Shown: piece after piece, positions 8,697-17,614 of the stretch
Position numbering within the stretch: the first letter of the stretch is position 1
Layout: every line of letters starts with the position of its first letter
From: Variovorax ginsengisoli
GTDB lineage: Bacteria > Pseudomonadota > Gammaproteobacteria > Burkholderiales > Burkholderiaceae_C
Assembly (NCBI RefSeq): GCF_030811835.1
Contig: NZ_JAUSRO010000003.1
Location: forward strand, 62,001-126,000
Length of the DNA stretch: 64,000 nucleotides
Direction of reading: 5' to 3'
Position numbers and translations under genes: made by a program
The notes under the pieces: model-generated
The model's input: only the letters and a program-made list of their open reading frames with translations
Told to the model about the DNA's origin: nothing
The model's database searches: none

Positions 8697-9782
8697 TCAC
8701 TCGGTGCAGAAAGGCGTCAGGCCCATCGCAGACTTGACGCCCTGGACGACGAGTTTCTGGAACGCATCGGCACCCGGTCCCGTCGAATTCGCAATGAACG
8801 AATGGGTGTTGTGGCCCAGTGTGGACAGCCAGGCCCTGCCGCCGTCGTAGTACTGGCACCACGCCACCGGATGGAAATCCGCATGACCCGGATGAGGCGC
8901 CGCGGTCAGCGGTTGCAACGTGGCGGTGTCCACCTTGGCCAGGAACTTCACGTTGGTGGGAAACGGCGCGAGGTTGTACCACTCGTCCTGGAACGTGAAG
9001 CGCGCAGGCACGTCTTGCGTCGATGGGTCGTCGGCAATGATCTGCACGTCTCCCGAGCGGTTCGGGCCATGGTTGTAGAAGTTGGCATTGCCCAGCAGGC
9101 CCTCGTAATAAGGCCAGTTGTATTCCGCACCGAAAGCGTTGTGCAGTCCGACGAATCCGCCGCCGCGTCGCATGTAGTTGCGAAGCGCCGTGCGTGCCGC
9201 ATCGTTGCTGGTGGGCACCGCCTCATTCCACAAGGTGTCGCGATTCGAACTCGCGAAGATGACGGCCTTGTAGTTGTTGATGCGGCTTCCCAGAACGGCG
9301 ACGTCCTCCGTCCAGTCTGCGGTGATGCCGGCATCGCCCAGCATCCTCACCAAGCCGGCCTGCATGATGTTGTCGGAATTCATCGTCGGGTTCAGGCCCG
9401 AGGCCATCGGCGTTCCGAGGTTGGCGTGCCGCGGTCCTGCCGTCCGGGAATAGATCAGGACGCGGTCCGGCGTGGTGGCGAAGGCACCCCAGTTGTTGTA
9501 GCACTTGGGATCCGTCCCTCGGCACACGTTGTAGTACACGTCAAAGCTCTTGTCGGCGACCTCGACGGCCGGGTCGGTGGGCGTCACCGGGTCGGTAGGG
9601 GCTGTTGTGACCGGCGTGGTGGTGGGCGGCGTCGTCTCTGCTTCGGCTGGCTGGGTAGCTGATGGCGTGCTTGCTGCAGGCGCCGTGCCGCCGCCATCGC
9701 CATCGCCGCCGCATGCAGCAAGGGCCAGCGCGAGCGCAGCAGTGGAGGCGAGGTTGAAACTCAACGATGCGGGGGATTTCAA
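8697..9782 (-). CDS. ThuA-like domain lipoprotein, probable TTG start
   Basis: The best start is a TTG at 9782, preceded by a strong AAAGGAG site. It gives a 361-residue protein with a lipobox ending LAACG. An upstream ATG at 9860 would add 26 residues without signal-peptide character. After a Thr/Pro-rich linker the protein has a ThuA (trehalose-utilization, glutamine-amidotransferase-like) fold: YKAVIFASSNRDTLWNE, RNYMRRGGGFVGLHNAFG, HPVAWCQYYDGGRAWLSTLGH. ThuA-like proteins occur with sugar dehydrogenases. It is the first gene of an operon with the PQQ dehydrogenase, so a surface-bound sugar- or polyol-related role is likely but unproven. Confidence 0.78.
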   Translation of the reverse strand: MKSPASLSFNLASTAALALALAACGGDGDGGGTAPAASTPSATQPAEAETTPPTTTPVTTAPTDPVTPTDPAVEVADKSFDVYYNVCRGTDPKCYNNWGAFATTPDRVLIYSRTAGPRHANLGTPMASGLNPTMNSDNIMQAGLVRMLGDAGITADWTEDVAVLGSRINNYKAVIFASSNRDTLWNEAVPTSNDAARTALRNYMRRGGGFVGLHNAFGAEYNWPYYEGLLGNANFYNHGPNRSGDVQIIADDPSTQDVPARFTFQDEWYNLAPFPTNVKFLAKVDTATLQPLTAAPHPGHADFHPVAWCQYYDGGRAWLSTLGHNTHSFIANSTGPGADAFQKLVVQGVKSAMGLTPFCTE

Positions 9783-9925
9783 TGAGGTCTCCTTTGGAGT
9801 GGGCGATGCAAGGGCGGACGAAGTGCACGGCACGGTCTCGCACTTCCTGCATGGCTGCATGCCATCGACGCCGCAAGGCGTTCAGAGCGCAAGGGAGGAA
9901 ACCGGCCTCGGCATCCTATAAGAAA

Positions 9926-9958
9926 TGGAATTTATTTTCATTATGGAAATCCCTTCCT
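9926..9958. promoter_or_regulatory. Two tandem IclR-type boxes before the ThuA/PQQ operon
   Basis: TGGAATTTATTTTCA (9926-9940) matches 12 of 14 specified positions of TGGAAATNATTTCCA. TGGAAATCCCTTCCT (9944-9958) matches 11 of 14. The starts are 18 bases apart. They lie in the AT-rich part of the intergenic region between the ThuA-like gene (reverse) and the LysR gene (forward). Regulation by the IclR-family protein at 5641 is inferred. Confidence 0.5.
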
Positions 9959-10032
9959 AATCGGAGAGGAGGTCGCGCCTCGCATCGAACTCGCCGCCCC
10001 AGGCCGTGGGGTTGCGGCTACATTGGGTCCTT

Positions 10033-10980
10033 ATGGACCGGCTTGAGAACATCGAGATCTTCGTGCGCGTCGCGCAGACCCAAAGCTTTGCCGAAGCGGC
10101 ACGGCAGCTGCGTCTGGCAAGGTCGGTGGTTACCAGCCGCGTCAAGCAACTCGAGGAGCATGTGGGTGCGCCGCTGTTCCACCGCAGCACGCGGGTCGTG
10201 CGGCTGAGCGAGGTGGGCCAGGCCTTCTTGAGCGACTGCACCGATCTGGTGGGGCGGGCCAACGACATCATGGACCAGATGCGCGGCGCGCGCGCCGGGC
10301 CTGCAGGCATCTTGCGCATCCATGCGCTGACGGGCTTCGTGCTCGGCCACTTCGCCGCGCTGTTGCACGAGTTCCAGGTGAACTACCCGGATATCCGGCT
10401 CGAGCTGATCGTCAGCGATGCCGTGGTCGATCCGGTCAAGGTCGGCGTTGATTGCGCCTTGCAGATTTTCCCTGCTGCCTCCACCGAGTTGGTGTCGCGC
10501 CCGTTGTTCCCGGTGCGGCGCGTGTTCTGCGCGACGCCCGCGTACCTGCGCAAGGCCGGCGTGCCGAAGAGCCCGCGTGACCTGCACAAGCACGCACTCG
10601 GCCTTTATTCGGGCTACCCGACGCGCGACCGGTGGACGTTCCACCATGGCCCCGAGCATGTCACGCTCTACATGAATGCGGCGCTGCTGACCAACAGCGT
10701 TCATCTGCTGCGCGAGTACGCGCTGGAGCACGCGGGCATCGTGTGCCTGCCGACCCTGGTGGCAGGCGACGCGATCCTGCGCGGCGACCTTCAGGTGGTG
10801 CTGCCGGATCACCTGCTGTCGTCGTTCTCGCTGAGCGCGGTCTATGCGGGCACCTCGCGCAACGACTTCAAGCTTCGACTCTTCATCGAACACATTGCCG
10901 GCGCGTTCAGCAAAGTGCCGCAGTGGGACGCAGACATGATTGCAAAAGGGATCCTGCCCCCCGACGTGATCACCGACTGA
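10033..10980 (+). CDS. LysR-family regulator upstream of hydroquinone operon
   Basis: A 315-residue LysR protein from the ATG at 10033 (MDRLENIEIFVRVAQTQ). The helix-turn-helix is AEAARQLRLARSVVTSRVKQLEEH, and the C-terminal effector domain has FCATPAYL and a GIVCLPTLVAG segment. It belongs to the CrgA-like branch by appearance. It lies 147 bases before hapC on the same strand, so it most likely controls the hydroquinone operon. A role at the divergent ThuA/PQQ operon cannot be excluded. Confidence 0.85.
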   Translation: MDRLENIEIFVRVAQTQSFAEAARQLRLARSVVTSRVKQLEEHVGAPLFHRSTRVVRLSEVGQAFLSDCTDLVGRANDIMDQMRGARAGPAGILRIHALTGFVLGHFAALLHEFQVNYPDIRLELIVSDAVVDPVKVGVDCALQIFPAASTELVSRPLFPVRRVFCATPAYLRKAGVPKSPRDLHKHALGLYSGYPTRDRWTFHHGPEHVTLYMNAALLTNSVHLLREYALEHAGIVCLPTLVAGDAILRGDLQVVLPDHLLSSFSLSAVYAGTSRNDFKLRLFIEHIAGAFSKVPQWDADMIAKGILPPDVITD

Positions 10981-10995
10981 GACGGTGTCGCTTGC

Positions 10996-11029
10996 GGGTT
11001 AACCCCGTCGATTGACCGGATTTCGCGAA
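10996..11029. promoter_or_regulatory. Two short palindromes upstream of hapC
   Basis: GGGTTAACCC (10996-11005) and TTCGCGAA (11022-11029) are perfect palindromes in the 147-base leader between the LysR gene and hapC. Either could be a regulator site. The first also carries GTT/AAC halves like those in LysR half-sites of nitrophenol/hydroquinone operons. The evidence is weak. Confidence 0.3.
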
Positions 11030-11127
11030 CAATGCGGTCTGCATTCGGGGCCTACCCCCGAGCAGGCGTGGCTCTTAGAGTTCAACCCATCGCACACCGA
11101 TGTGCTCAACGCCACGCAGACACACTC

Positions 11128-11640
11128 ATGACGGAAATCGCTTACCAGACCCGGTTCGGCTCGCTCAAGCAGTATGAAAAAGGCCGTGTCGAGCCGATCG
11201 CCGACGACGTTCGGCACTACGCCTTCTCCAACTGCTTCGAGATCGCAAACCACAGCGCGCCCTACGAGAAGGTCGTTTTTGGCCAGAACCAGATCTACGT
11301 TCTCGAAACGCTGCGTGCCGAAGGCACGTCGCCCTGGTACACCTGCGCGCACGACGAGTTCGCACTGGTCATGGACGGGGAGGTCGAGGTGCACCTGGTC
11401 CAGCTCGATGCGTCGCAAACCCTGAAAGACGCCGACAAGAACGGTGCCGTCCTGGTTCAGGGTGAGCCGGTGGGCAAGAAGATGGGCTGGATGAAGCTGT
11501 CGCGCGGCCACCAGGGCCTGTTGCCCAAGAACACGGCCTATCAGTTCCGCACGCCCGGCGAACCGGGCGTCATCGTGCTGCAGACCTGCAAGGGCGAACT
11601 CTCGGTCGAAAAGTGGGCCGACATCTGCCAGACGCATTGA
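11128..11640 (+). CDS. hapC: Hydroquinone 1,2-dioxygenase small subunit
   Basis: A 170-residue cupin-like protein starting at the ATG at 11128. Segments such as YTCAHDEFALVMDGEVEVHLV and LLPKNTAYQF fit a cupin fold. Hydroquinone 1,2-dioxygenase of the HapCD/PnpCD type is a two-subunit Fe(II) enzyme that opens the hydroquinone ring to 4-hydroxymuconic semialdehyde. The assignment rests on the next gene, whose metal ligands match PnpD/HapD, and on the full downstream pathway. hapD starts 26 bases later with a GGAG ribosome site. Confidence 0.85.
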   Translation: MTEIAYQTRFGSLKQYEKGRVEPIADDVRHYAFSNCFEIANHSAPYEKVVFGQNQIYVLETLRAEGTSPWYTCAHDEFALVMDGEVEVHLVQLDASQTLKDADKNGAVLVQGEPVGKKMGWMKLSRGHQGLLPKNTAYQFRTPGEPGVIVLQTCKGELSVEKWADICQTH

Positions 11641-11666
11641 ACGACCGAACACCGGAGACGAACACC

Positions 11667-12674
11667 ATGAACGCACCTGCAGAACTCGCCAAGGTCATCG
11701 CATCGCAGCCGAACGCATCGCTCGGCTACAAGGACTTCTCGCTCGGCAGCTTCGACTTCCGACGCGACGAATACTTCGTCCACATCACCTGGAAGACACG
11801 CGACGGTCGACCCATGAGCCACACCATGGACGCCGGCAACTACCTGCGCGCGCTGATGCGCGACGTGGCCTGGGGCTTCTTCTATGGCTGGGTCAACTTC
11901 GACCATGTGTTCGGCACGGTCAATCACTACCAGTCGGTCGACCTTTATGCCGGCAGCTTCAACGGCACGATGAAGGAAGCGGGCATCGACCTGCTGGAGA
12001 ACTTTCCGACGGCGCAGATTCGCGCCACCTTCGAGGCGATGCTCGACGACTGGACGAATGAAACCTTCGACCCGTTCTCGGCGCCGCAGGAGACCGGCTC
12101 GCCCTACGGTCGCAAGAACGGCAACAACACGGCCAAGGTCACCCGCGCGCGTGAACTCGCGACGCGTTGCGTCGGCCTCAAGGGTGACCTGGATCTGCGC
12201 AGTGATGCCAGCGGCGCACCGGTCAACCGGGCGTTCGCCGACGTGTCGCAGGCGCAGCCCGAGCTTCACCCGGAGCCCGGCTTCGAGAACGACGTGCACG
12301 CGTTCAGCCTGTTCGGCTTCCTGAGCCGCTCGCAGGTCACGTGGAACCCGAGCTTCACTTCGGTGGTGAAGCACAGCTTCATGTGCCCGACCACCGAGGA
12401 GCACATCCTGCCGATCATTCACGGCAATGATCGTGTGGAGTGGTTCTTCCAGATGACCGACGAGATCCATTGGGACTGCGCCGACAAGAGCACCGGCAAG
12501 CCGATGGCGCGCGTGATCATGAAGGCCGGTGACATGTCGGCCATGCCGGCTTACTGCCGCCACCAAGGTTACAGCCCGAAGCGTTCGATGCTGCTGGTGT
12601 GGGAGAACGGTTCGCCGACGCTGGTCTATGAAATCCAGAAGGGCGAGAGCCCCGAGGTCCCTGTCCAGTTCTGA
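11667..12674 (+). CDS. hapD: Hydroquinone 1,2-dioxygenase large subunit
   Basis: A 335-residue catalytic subunit. H252, N254, E258 and H299 (IIHGNDRVEWF and CRHQGY) keep the spacing of the iron ligands I recall for PnpD (His, Asn, Glu, His at +0, +2, +6, +47). It cleaves hydroquinone with O2 to 4-hydroxymuconic semialdehyde in the cytoplasm. Genes for the next two steps follow in order. The hydroquinone could come from 4-nitrophenol, 4-hydroxyacetophenone or a similar source; no gene for such an upstream step is adjacent. Confidence 0.88.
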   Translation: MNAPAELAKVIASQPNASLGYKDFSLGSFDFRRDEYFVHITWKTRDGRPMSHTMDAGNYLRALMRDVAWGFFYGWVNFDHVFGTVNHYQSVDLYAGSFNGTMKEAGIDLLENFPTAQIRATFEAMLDDWTNETFDPFSAPQETGSPYGRKNGNNTAKVTRARELATRCVGLKGDLDLRSDASGAPVNRAFADVSQAQPELHPEPGFENDVHAFSLFGFLSRSQVTWNPSFTSVVKHSFMCPTTEEHILPIIHGNDRVEWFFQMTDEIHWDCADKSTGKPMARVIMKAGDMSAMPAYCRHQGYSPKRSMLLVWENGSPTLVYEIQKGESPEVPVQF

Positions 12675-12727
12675 CGCCCCCCGCCTGCGGCGTCGCCGAC
12701 GCCGCTCGCCATCGCCGCTCACCGCCA

Positions 12728-12748
12728 CCCTCCTGCCGACTGGGAGGG
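12728..12748. repeat. GC-rich hairpin between hapD and hapE
   Basis: The 86-base gap holds CCCTCC (12728-12733) facing GGAGGG (12743-12748), after a CG-rich stretch. It resembles small intergenic hairpin repeats seen in Comamonadaceae. It has no T-run, so a terminator is unlikely inside this operon; an RNA-processing or stability role is possible. Confidence 0.35.
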
Positions 12749-12760
12749 AGAGGATCACCC

Positions 12761-14239
12761 ATGCCTTCAGCTTCCATCCGCCACCAGCTCTTCATCGACG
12801 GGAGCTTCGTCAATGCCGAGTCCGGCGAAACCCTGGCCACGCTCAATCCGCACGACAACACGACCATCGCCGATGTGGCGCTGGCCGGCAAGGCCGATGT
12901 CGACCGTGCGGTGGCCGCCGCAACGCGCGCCTTCCCGGCCTGGAGCCGCATGGCCGCGGCCGACCGTGGCCGCATCCTGCTGAAGCTCGCCGACCTGATC
13001 GAGGCCAACGCCGAGGAACTGGCGCAGCTCGAATCGCTGGACACCGGTCATCCGATCCGTGACTCGCGCGCGCTCGACGTGCCGCGCACCGCTGCCTGCT
13101 TCCGCTACTTCGGCGGCATGGCCGACAAGTTCCAGGGCGAGACGATTCCGGTCGAGGCTGGTTTCCTCAACTACACGCTGCGCGAGCCGGTGGGCGTGGT
13201 CGGCCAGATCGTGCCGTGGAACTTCCCGCTGATGTTCACCAGCTGGAAGATGGCACCCGCGCTGGCGGCGGGCAACTGCATCGTGATGAAGCCCTCGGAG
13301 ATCACGCCGCTGAGCTCGCTGCGGATCGCCGAGCTGATGCAGGAGGCCGGCTTGCCCGACGGTGTCGTCAACATGGTGCCGGGCCTCGGCAGCGTGGTGG
13401 GGCAGTACATCGCCGAGCATCCGGGCATCGCGAAGGTGGCGTTCACCGGCAGCACGGCCACCGGTCGCCGCGTGGTCGAGGCCAGCGCCGGCAACCTGAA
13501 GAAGGTGCAGCTCGAACTCGGCGGCAAGGGGCCGAACATCGTGTTCGAGGACGCCTTCCTGCCGGCCGCCGTCAATGGCAGCGCCTGGGCCATCTTCCAC
13601 AACCAGGGCCAGGCCTGCATCGCCGGCTCACGGCTGGTGCTGCACGAGAAGATTGCCGACGCCTTTCTCGACAAGTTCATTCCCTTGGCGCAGTCGATCC
13701 GGCTCGGCAACCCGCTCGACCCCGAGACCGAGATGGGCCCGCTCACGAGCGCGCTGCACCGCGACCGCGTGCTGGCCTATGTCGACGTGGCGCGCAAGCA
13801 GGGGGGCGAGGTGCTCGTCGGCGGCAAGGCGCCGGGTGGCGAACTGGCGCGCGGTTGCTATGTGGAGCCGACCATCGTGCGTGCACGTTCCTACCGCGAC
13901 CGTGTGGCGCAGGAAGAAGTGTTCGGCCCGTTCGTGACGGTGCTCACCTTCAAGGACGACGCCGAGGCGATGGAAATCGCCAACGGCACCGACTACGGGC
14001 TGGGCAGCGGGCTGTGGACGTCCAACCTGCAGCGTGCCCACAAGATGGCGCGCGACCTGCATGCAGGCATGGTCTGGATCAACAGCTACAAGCGCGTCAA
14101 CCCGGGGTCGCCCTTCGGCGGCGTGGGCCAGAGCGGCTACGGCCGCGAGATGGGGTTCGATGCGATGCGCGAGTACACGCAGGTCAAGAGCGTCTGGGTG
14201 AATGTCGATGCGCAGATTCCACCGCACTTCAAGCGCTGA
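12761..14239 (+). CDS. hapE: 4-hydroxymuconic semialdehyde dehydrogenase (ALDH family)
   Basis: A 492-residue aldehyde dehydrogenase. Catalytic residues are N154 (PWNFP), E252 (LELGGKGPN) and C286 (NQGQACIAGS), and the FTGSTATGR segment is the NAD loop. From context it oxidizes 4-hydroxymuconic semialdehyde to maleylacetate, the second step after HapCD. The family alone would only say NAD(P)-dependent aldehyde dehydrogenase; the position between hapD and hapF gives the specific role. Confidence 0.88.
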   Translation: MPSASIRHQLFIDGSFVNAESGETLATLNPHDNTTIADVALAGKADVDRAVAAATRAFPAWSRMAAADRGRILLKLADLIEANAEELAQLESLDTGHPIRDSRALDVPRTAACFRYFGGMADKFQGETIPVEAGFLNYTLREPVGVVGQIVPWNFPLMFTSWKMAPALAAGNCIVMKPSEITPLSSLRIAELMQEAGLPDGVVNMVPGLGSVVGQYIAEHPGIAKVAFTGSTATGRRVVEASAGNLKKVQLELGGKGPNIVFEDAFLPAAVNGSAWAIFHNQGQACIAGSRLVLHEKIADAFLDKFIPLAQSIRLGNPLDPETEMGPLTSALHRDRVLAYVDVARKQGGEVLVGGKAPGGELARGCYVEPTIVRARSYRDRVAQEEVFGPFVTVLTFKDDAEAMEIANGTDYGLGSGLWTSNLQRAHKMARDLHAGMVWINSYKRVNPGSPFGGVGQSGYGREMGFDAMREYTQVKSVWVNVDAQIPPHFKR

Positions 14240-14257
14240 ACCCGGAGCCAACTCGCC

Positions 14258-15235
14258 ATGAATTCGATTCTTCTTCGTTGCCTGGTGGCCTGCGCACTCC
14301 TCGTGGGCGCGTCGATGCCAGCGCAATCCCAGACGCCAGCCTGGCCGAGCAAGCCGGTGCGGCTGGTCGTTGCCTTTCCGCCCGGCGGCATCGTGGACAA
14401 CGTGGCGCGGCAGATCCAGCCGCGGCTGCAGGCGGCGCTGGGCCAGACCGTGATCATCGACAACCGGGGCGGCGCCGGCGGCACGGTCGGCTCGATGGAA
14501 GTCGCCCGCGCCGCGCCCGACGGCTACACGCTGCTGATGGTGTTCGACAGCTATGCGACCTATCCGCTGGTCTACCCCAAGCTCAGCTTCGACGTGGCGA
14601 AGGACCTGATACCCGTCACGCAGATCGCGAGCAATCCGCTGGTGCTGGTGGTGAACCCCAAGGTGCCGGCCCAGGACCTCAAGAGCTTCGTCAGCCTGCT
14701 CAAATCGCAGCCCGGCCGCTACAACTACGCGAGCGTCGGGCCGGGCTCCAGCAACCATCTGACGGCCGAGTATTTCAAGGCCGAGACCGGTACCTTCGTC
14801 ACGCACATCCCCTACCGCGGCGGTGGCCCGGCGCAGCAGGACCTGCTGGGCGGGCAGGTCGAGATGATGTTCCTGTCGGCCGTGCTGGCGCAGCCCCATG
14901 TCAAGGCCGGGAAGCTGCGCGCACTGGCGCAGACCGGGGCGAAGCGGGTCAGTGCCTATGCCGACACGCCGACCGTGGCCGAGAGCGGCTACCCTGGCTT
15001 CGAGGTGAATTCCTGGGTCGGCATGCTGGCACCGGCCGGCACGCCACGCCCGATCGTCGACCGGCTGCAGGCCGAGATCCACAAGATCGTCGCCGACCCC
15101 GCCTTTGCCGCGCGACTGCAGGAGCAGGGCCTGACCGGCATCGCCAACACACCCGAGGAGTTCGGCGCCGCGTTGAAGCAGGAGCAGGCCAAGTGGACGC
15201 GGCTGGTGCGCGAGCGTCAGCTCAGCCTCGAATAG
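14258..15235 (+). CDS. Bug-family (TctC-like) periplasmic binding protein
   Basis: A 325-residue protein with a Sec signal peptide (cleavage after about MPAQSQ), then the Bug core: WPSKPVRLVVAFPPGG near the N-terminus, VIIDNRGGAGG, and YASVGPGSSNHL. Bug proteins bind small carboxylates or aromatics for tripartite tricarboxylate transport or for signalling. No tctA/tctB membrane genes are nearby, so it acts with distant partners or as an orphan sensor, which is common in Burkholderiales. It sits inside the hydroquinone operon, 18 bases after hapE and 7 before hapF. Confidence 0.9.
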   Translation: MNSILLRCLVACALLVGASMPAQSQTPAWPSKPVRLVVAFPPGGIVDNVARQIQPRLQAALGQTVIIDNRGGAGGTVGSMEVARAAPDGYTLLMVFDSYATYPLVYPKLSFDVAKDLIPVTQIASNPLVLVVNPKVPAQDLKSFVSLLKSQPGRYNYASVGPGSSNHLTAEYFKAETGTFVTHIPYRGGGPAQQDLLGGQVEMMFLSAVLAQPHVKAGKLRALAQTGAKRVSAYADTPTVAESGYPGFEVNSWVGMLAPAGTPRPIVDRLQAEIHKIVADPAFAARLQEQGLTGIANTPEEFGAALKQEQAKWTRLVRERQLSLE

Positions 15236-15242
15236 GCAGGCG

Positions 15243-16316
15243 ATGAGCGCTCGCGACTTCATCCACATCACCCGTCCGCAGCGCGTCGTGTTCGGTGCGG
15301 GCGCGCTGCAACACCTGGCGCGGGAGATCGACGCACTGGGCGCACGCCGCGCGCTGGTGCTCTGCACGCCCGAGCAACGCGGCCAGGCCGAGCGCGTGGC
15401 CGACATGCTCGGCGCCCGTGCGGCGGGCGTGTTCGACCGCGCCGTGATGCACGTGCCGATCGAGACGGCCCGCGAGGCGCGCGCCGAGGCGCAGCGTCTG
15501 GGCGCGGACTGTGCCGTGGCCATTGGCGGCGGCTCGACCACCGGTCTGGGCAAAGCCATCGCGCTCGATTCGGGCTTGCCGATCGTTGCCATCCCAACCA
15601 CCTACGCGGGCAGCGAGATGACCCCCATCTACGGGCTCACCGAGCAGGGCCTGAAGAAGACCGGCAACGACGTCCGCGTGCTGCCGCGTACCGTCATCTA
15701 CGACCCCGAACTCTCGCGCACGCTGCCGGTGGGCCTGAGCGTGACCAGCGGCATCAACGCCATCGCGCATGCGGCCGAAGGGCTCTACGCGCGGGATGGC
15801 AATCCGGTGATGGACCTGATGGCCGAGGAGGGCATTGCAGCGCTGGCGCGCGCGCTGCCGGCGATCCGTGCCCAGGCCGACGACATCGACGCGCGCAGCG
15901 ATGCGCTCTACGGCGCCTGGCTCTGCGGCAGCGTGCTGGGCAGCGTCGGCATGGCGCTGCACCACAAGCTGTGCCACACGCTGGGCGGCAGCTTCAACCT
16001 GCCGCATGCGGAGGTACACACGGTGGTGCTGCCGCATGCGCTGGCGTTCAACGCCGCGGCGGCACCGCAGGCGATGGCGCGCATCGCCCGTGCGCTGGGC
16101 ACGCCGACCGCCCCGCAGGGCGTGCAGGACCTGGCCCGTGCCAACGGCGCACCCATCGCGCTGCGCGACATCGGCATGAAGGAAGACGACATCGATCGTG
16201 CGGCCGACATCGCGGTGCAGAACCCGTACTGGAATCCGCGACCCTTCGGCCCTGCCGAGCGCGACGCCCTGCGTGCGCTGCTGCAGCGTGCCTGGGCCGG
16301 TGCGCCCCCCGGTTGA
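15243..16316 (+). CDS. hapF: Maleylacetate reductase
   Basis: A 357-residue iron-alcohol-dehydrogenase-fold enzyme of the maleylacetate reductase group. Group motifs are IGGGSTTGLGKAIAL for NAD binding, PTTYAGSEMTPIYG, and ALHHKLCHTLGGSFNLPHAE. It reduces maleylacetate to 3-oxoadipate with NAD(P)H, completing the route from hydroquinone to the beta-ketoadipate pathway. Its gene lies 7 bases after the Bug gene and 43 before the Liv-type binding protein gene. Confidence 0.9.
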   Translation: MSARDFIHITRPQRVVFGAGALQHLAREIDALGARRALVLCTPEQRGQAERVADMLGARAAGVFDRAVMHVPIETAREARAEAQRLGADCAVAIGGGSTTGLGKAIALDSGLPIVAIPTTYAGSEMTPIYGLTEQGLKKTGNDVRVLPRTVIYDPELSRTLPVGLSVTSGINAIAHAAEGLYARDGNPVMDLMAEEGIAALARALPAIRAQADDIDARSDALYGAWLCGSVLGSVGMALHHKLCHTLGGSFNLPHAEVHTVVLPHALAFNAAAAPQAMARIARALGTPTAPQGVQDLARANGAPIALRDIGMKEDDIDRAADIAVQNPYWNPRPFGPAERDALRALLQRAWAGAPPG

Positions 16317-16359
16317 TTCCGCATTTCCCGTTCGCAGACTCAATAACAAGGAGACAGCC

Positions 16360-17613
16360 ATGACCCTCAATCGCAGACAGTTCACCCAGGCCGGTGCCGC
16401 CCTGGTGGCGGCCGGCGCGAGCCCGCTCGTGTTCGCGGCCGATACGCTGAAGATCGGCTACGTGTCGCCGCAGACCGGCCCGCTCGCACCCTTCGGCGAG
16501 GCCGACAAGTGGGTCATCGAACAGATGAAGACGGCCTTCAAAGACGGCATCAGCGTCGGTGGCCGACAGTACGCGGTGCAGATCGTGCTCAAGGACAGCC
16601 AGTCCAACCCCAACCGTGCGGGGGAGGTGGCGAACGACCTGATCCTCAAGGACAAGGTGGCACTGGTCCTGACGGCCGGCACGCCCGAGACGGCCAACCC
16701 GGTGAGCGACGCGTGTGAACTCAACGAGGTGCCCTGCGTGTCGACGGTGGTGCCCTGGCAGCCGTGGTTCTTCGGCCGAAAGGGCGATCCGGCCAAGGGC
16801 TTCAACTGGACGTACCACCTGTTCTGGGGTCTGGAGGATGTCATCGGCACCTACACCAGCGGCTGGAAGACGGTGACCACCAACAAGAAGGTGGGCGGGC
16901 TGTTTCCGAACGACGGCGATGGCAATGCCTGGGGCGACAAGGAACTTGGCTTCCCGAAGCCACTGGCGCAGATGGGCTTCACGCTCACCGACCCCGGCCG
17001 CTTCCAGAACGGCACGCAGGACTTCTCGGCACAGATCGCGGCCTTCAAGCGCGACGGCGTGGAGATCGTCACCGGCGTGGTGATTCCGCCGGACGCCAAG
17101 ACCTTCCTGACCCAGGCGAAGCAGCAGGGCTTCAAGCCCAAGGTCATCACGCTGGGCAAGGCGCTGCTGTTCCCGGGTGCGATCGAGGCGTTGGGCGATC
17201 TCGGGCACGGCCTGTCCACCGAAGTCTGGTGGAGCCCTTCGCACCCTTACACGTCGAGCCTGACGAAGCAGAGCGCCAGGGCGCTGGCCGAGGCCTACGA
17301 GGCGGGCACGAAGAAGCAGTGGACGCAGCCGATCGGCTTTGCGCATGCGCTGTTCGAGGTGGCGTCCAGCGCGCTGTCGCGCGCCAAGTCGCTCAAGCCG
17401 GCCGATGTGCGCGATGCGGTGGCAGCGACGGCCATCGATTCGGTGGTCGGCCCGGTGAAGTGGGGCGGCGCGGGCCCGATGAAGAACGTCAGCAAGACGC
17501 CGCTCGTGCTGGGCCAGTGGAACAAGGGCAGCAAGTACAAGGTCGAGCTGACCATCGTCAACAACGAACTGGCGAAGAACATTCCGACCGGCGGAACGCT
17601 GAAGCTGCTCTGA
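16360..17613 (+). CDS. Liv-type ABC transporter substrate-binding protein, Tat signal
   Basis: A 417-residue periplasmic binding protein of the branched-chain amino acid (LivK) type. The N-terminus MTLNRRQFTQAGAALVAAG has a twin-arginine motif, so Tat export is likely. KIGYVSPQTGPLAPFGEADKW opens the mature fold. The ATG at 16360 is preceded by AAGGAGA. Its place in the hydroquinone operon suggests an aromatic ligand rather than leucine; that is inference. The ATPase gene follows after 1 base. Confidence 0.88.
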   Translation: MTLNRRQFTQAGAALVAAGASPLVFAADTLKIGYVSPQTGPLAPFGEADKWVIEQMKTAFKDGISVGGRQYAVQIVLKDSQSNPNRAGEVANDLILKDKVALVLTAGTPETANPVSDACELNEVPCVSTVVPWQPWFFGRKGDPAKGFNWTYHLFWGLEDVIGTYTSGWKTVTTNKKVGGLFPNDGDGNAWGDKELGFPKPLAQMGFTLTDPGRFQNGTQDFSAQIAAFKRDGVEIVTGVVIPPDAKTFLTQAKQQGFKPKVITLGKALLFPGAIEALGDLGHGLSTEVWWSPSHPYTSSLTKQSARALAEAYEAGTKKQWTQPIGFAHALFEVASSALSRAKSLKPADVRDAVAATAIDSVVGPVKWGGAGPMKNVSKTPLVLGQWNKGSKYKVELTIVNNELAKNIPTGGTLKLL

Positions 17614-17614
17614 G

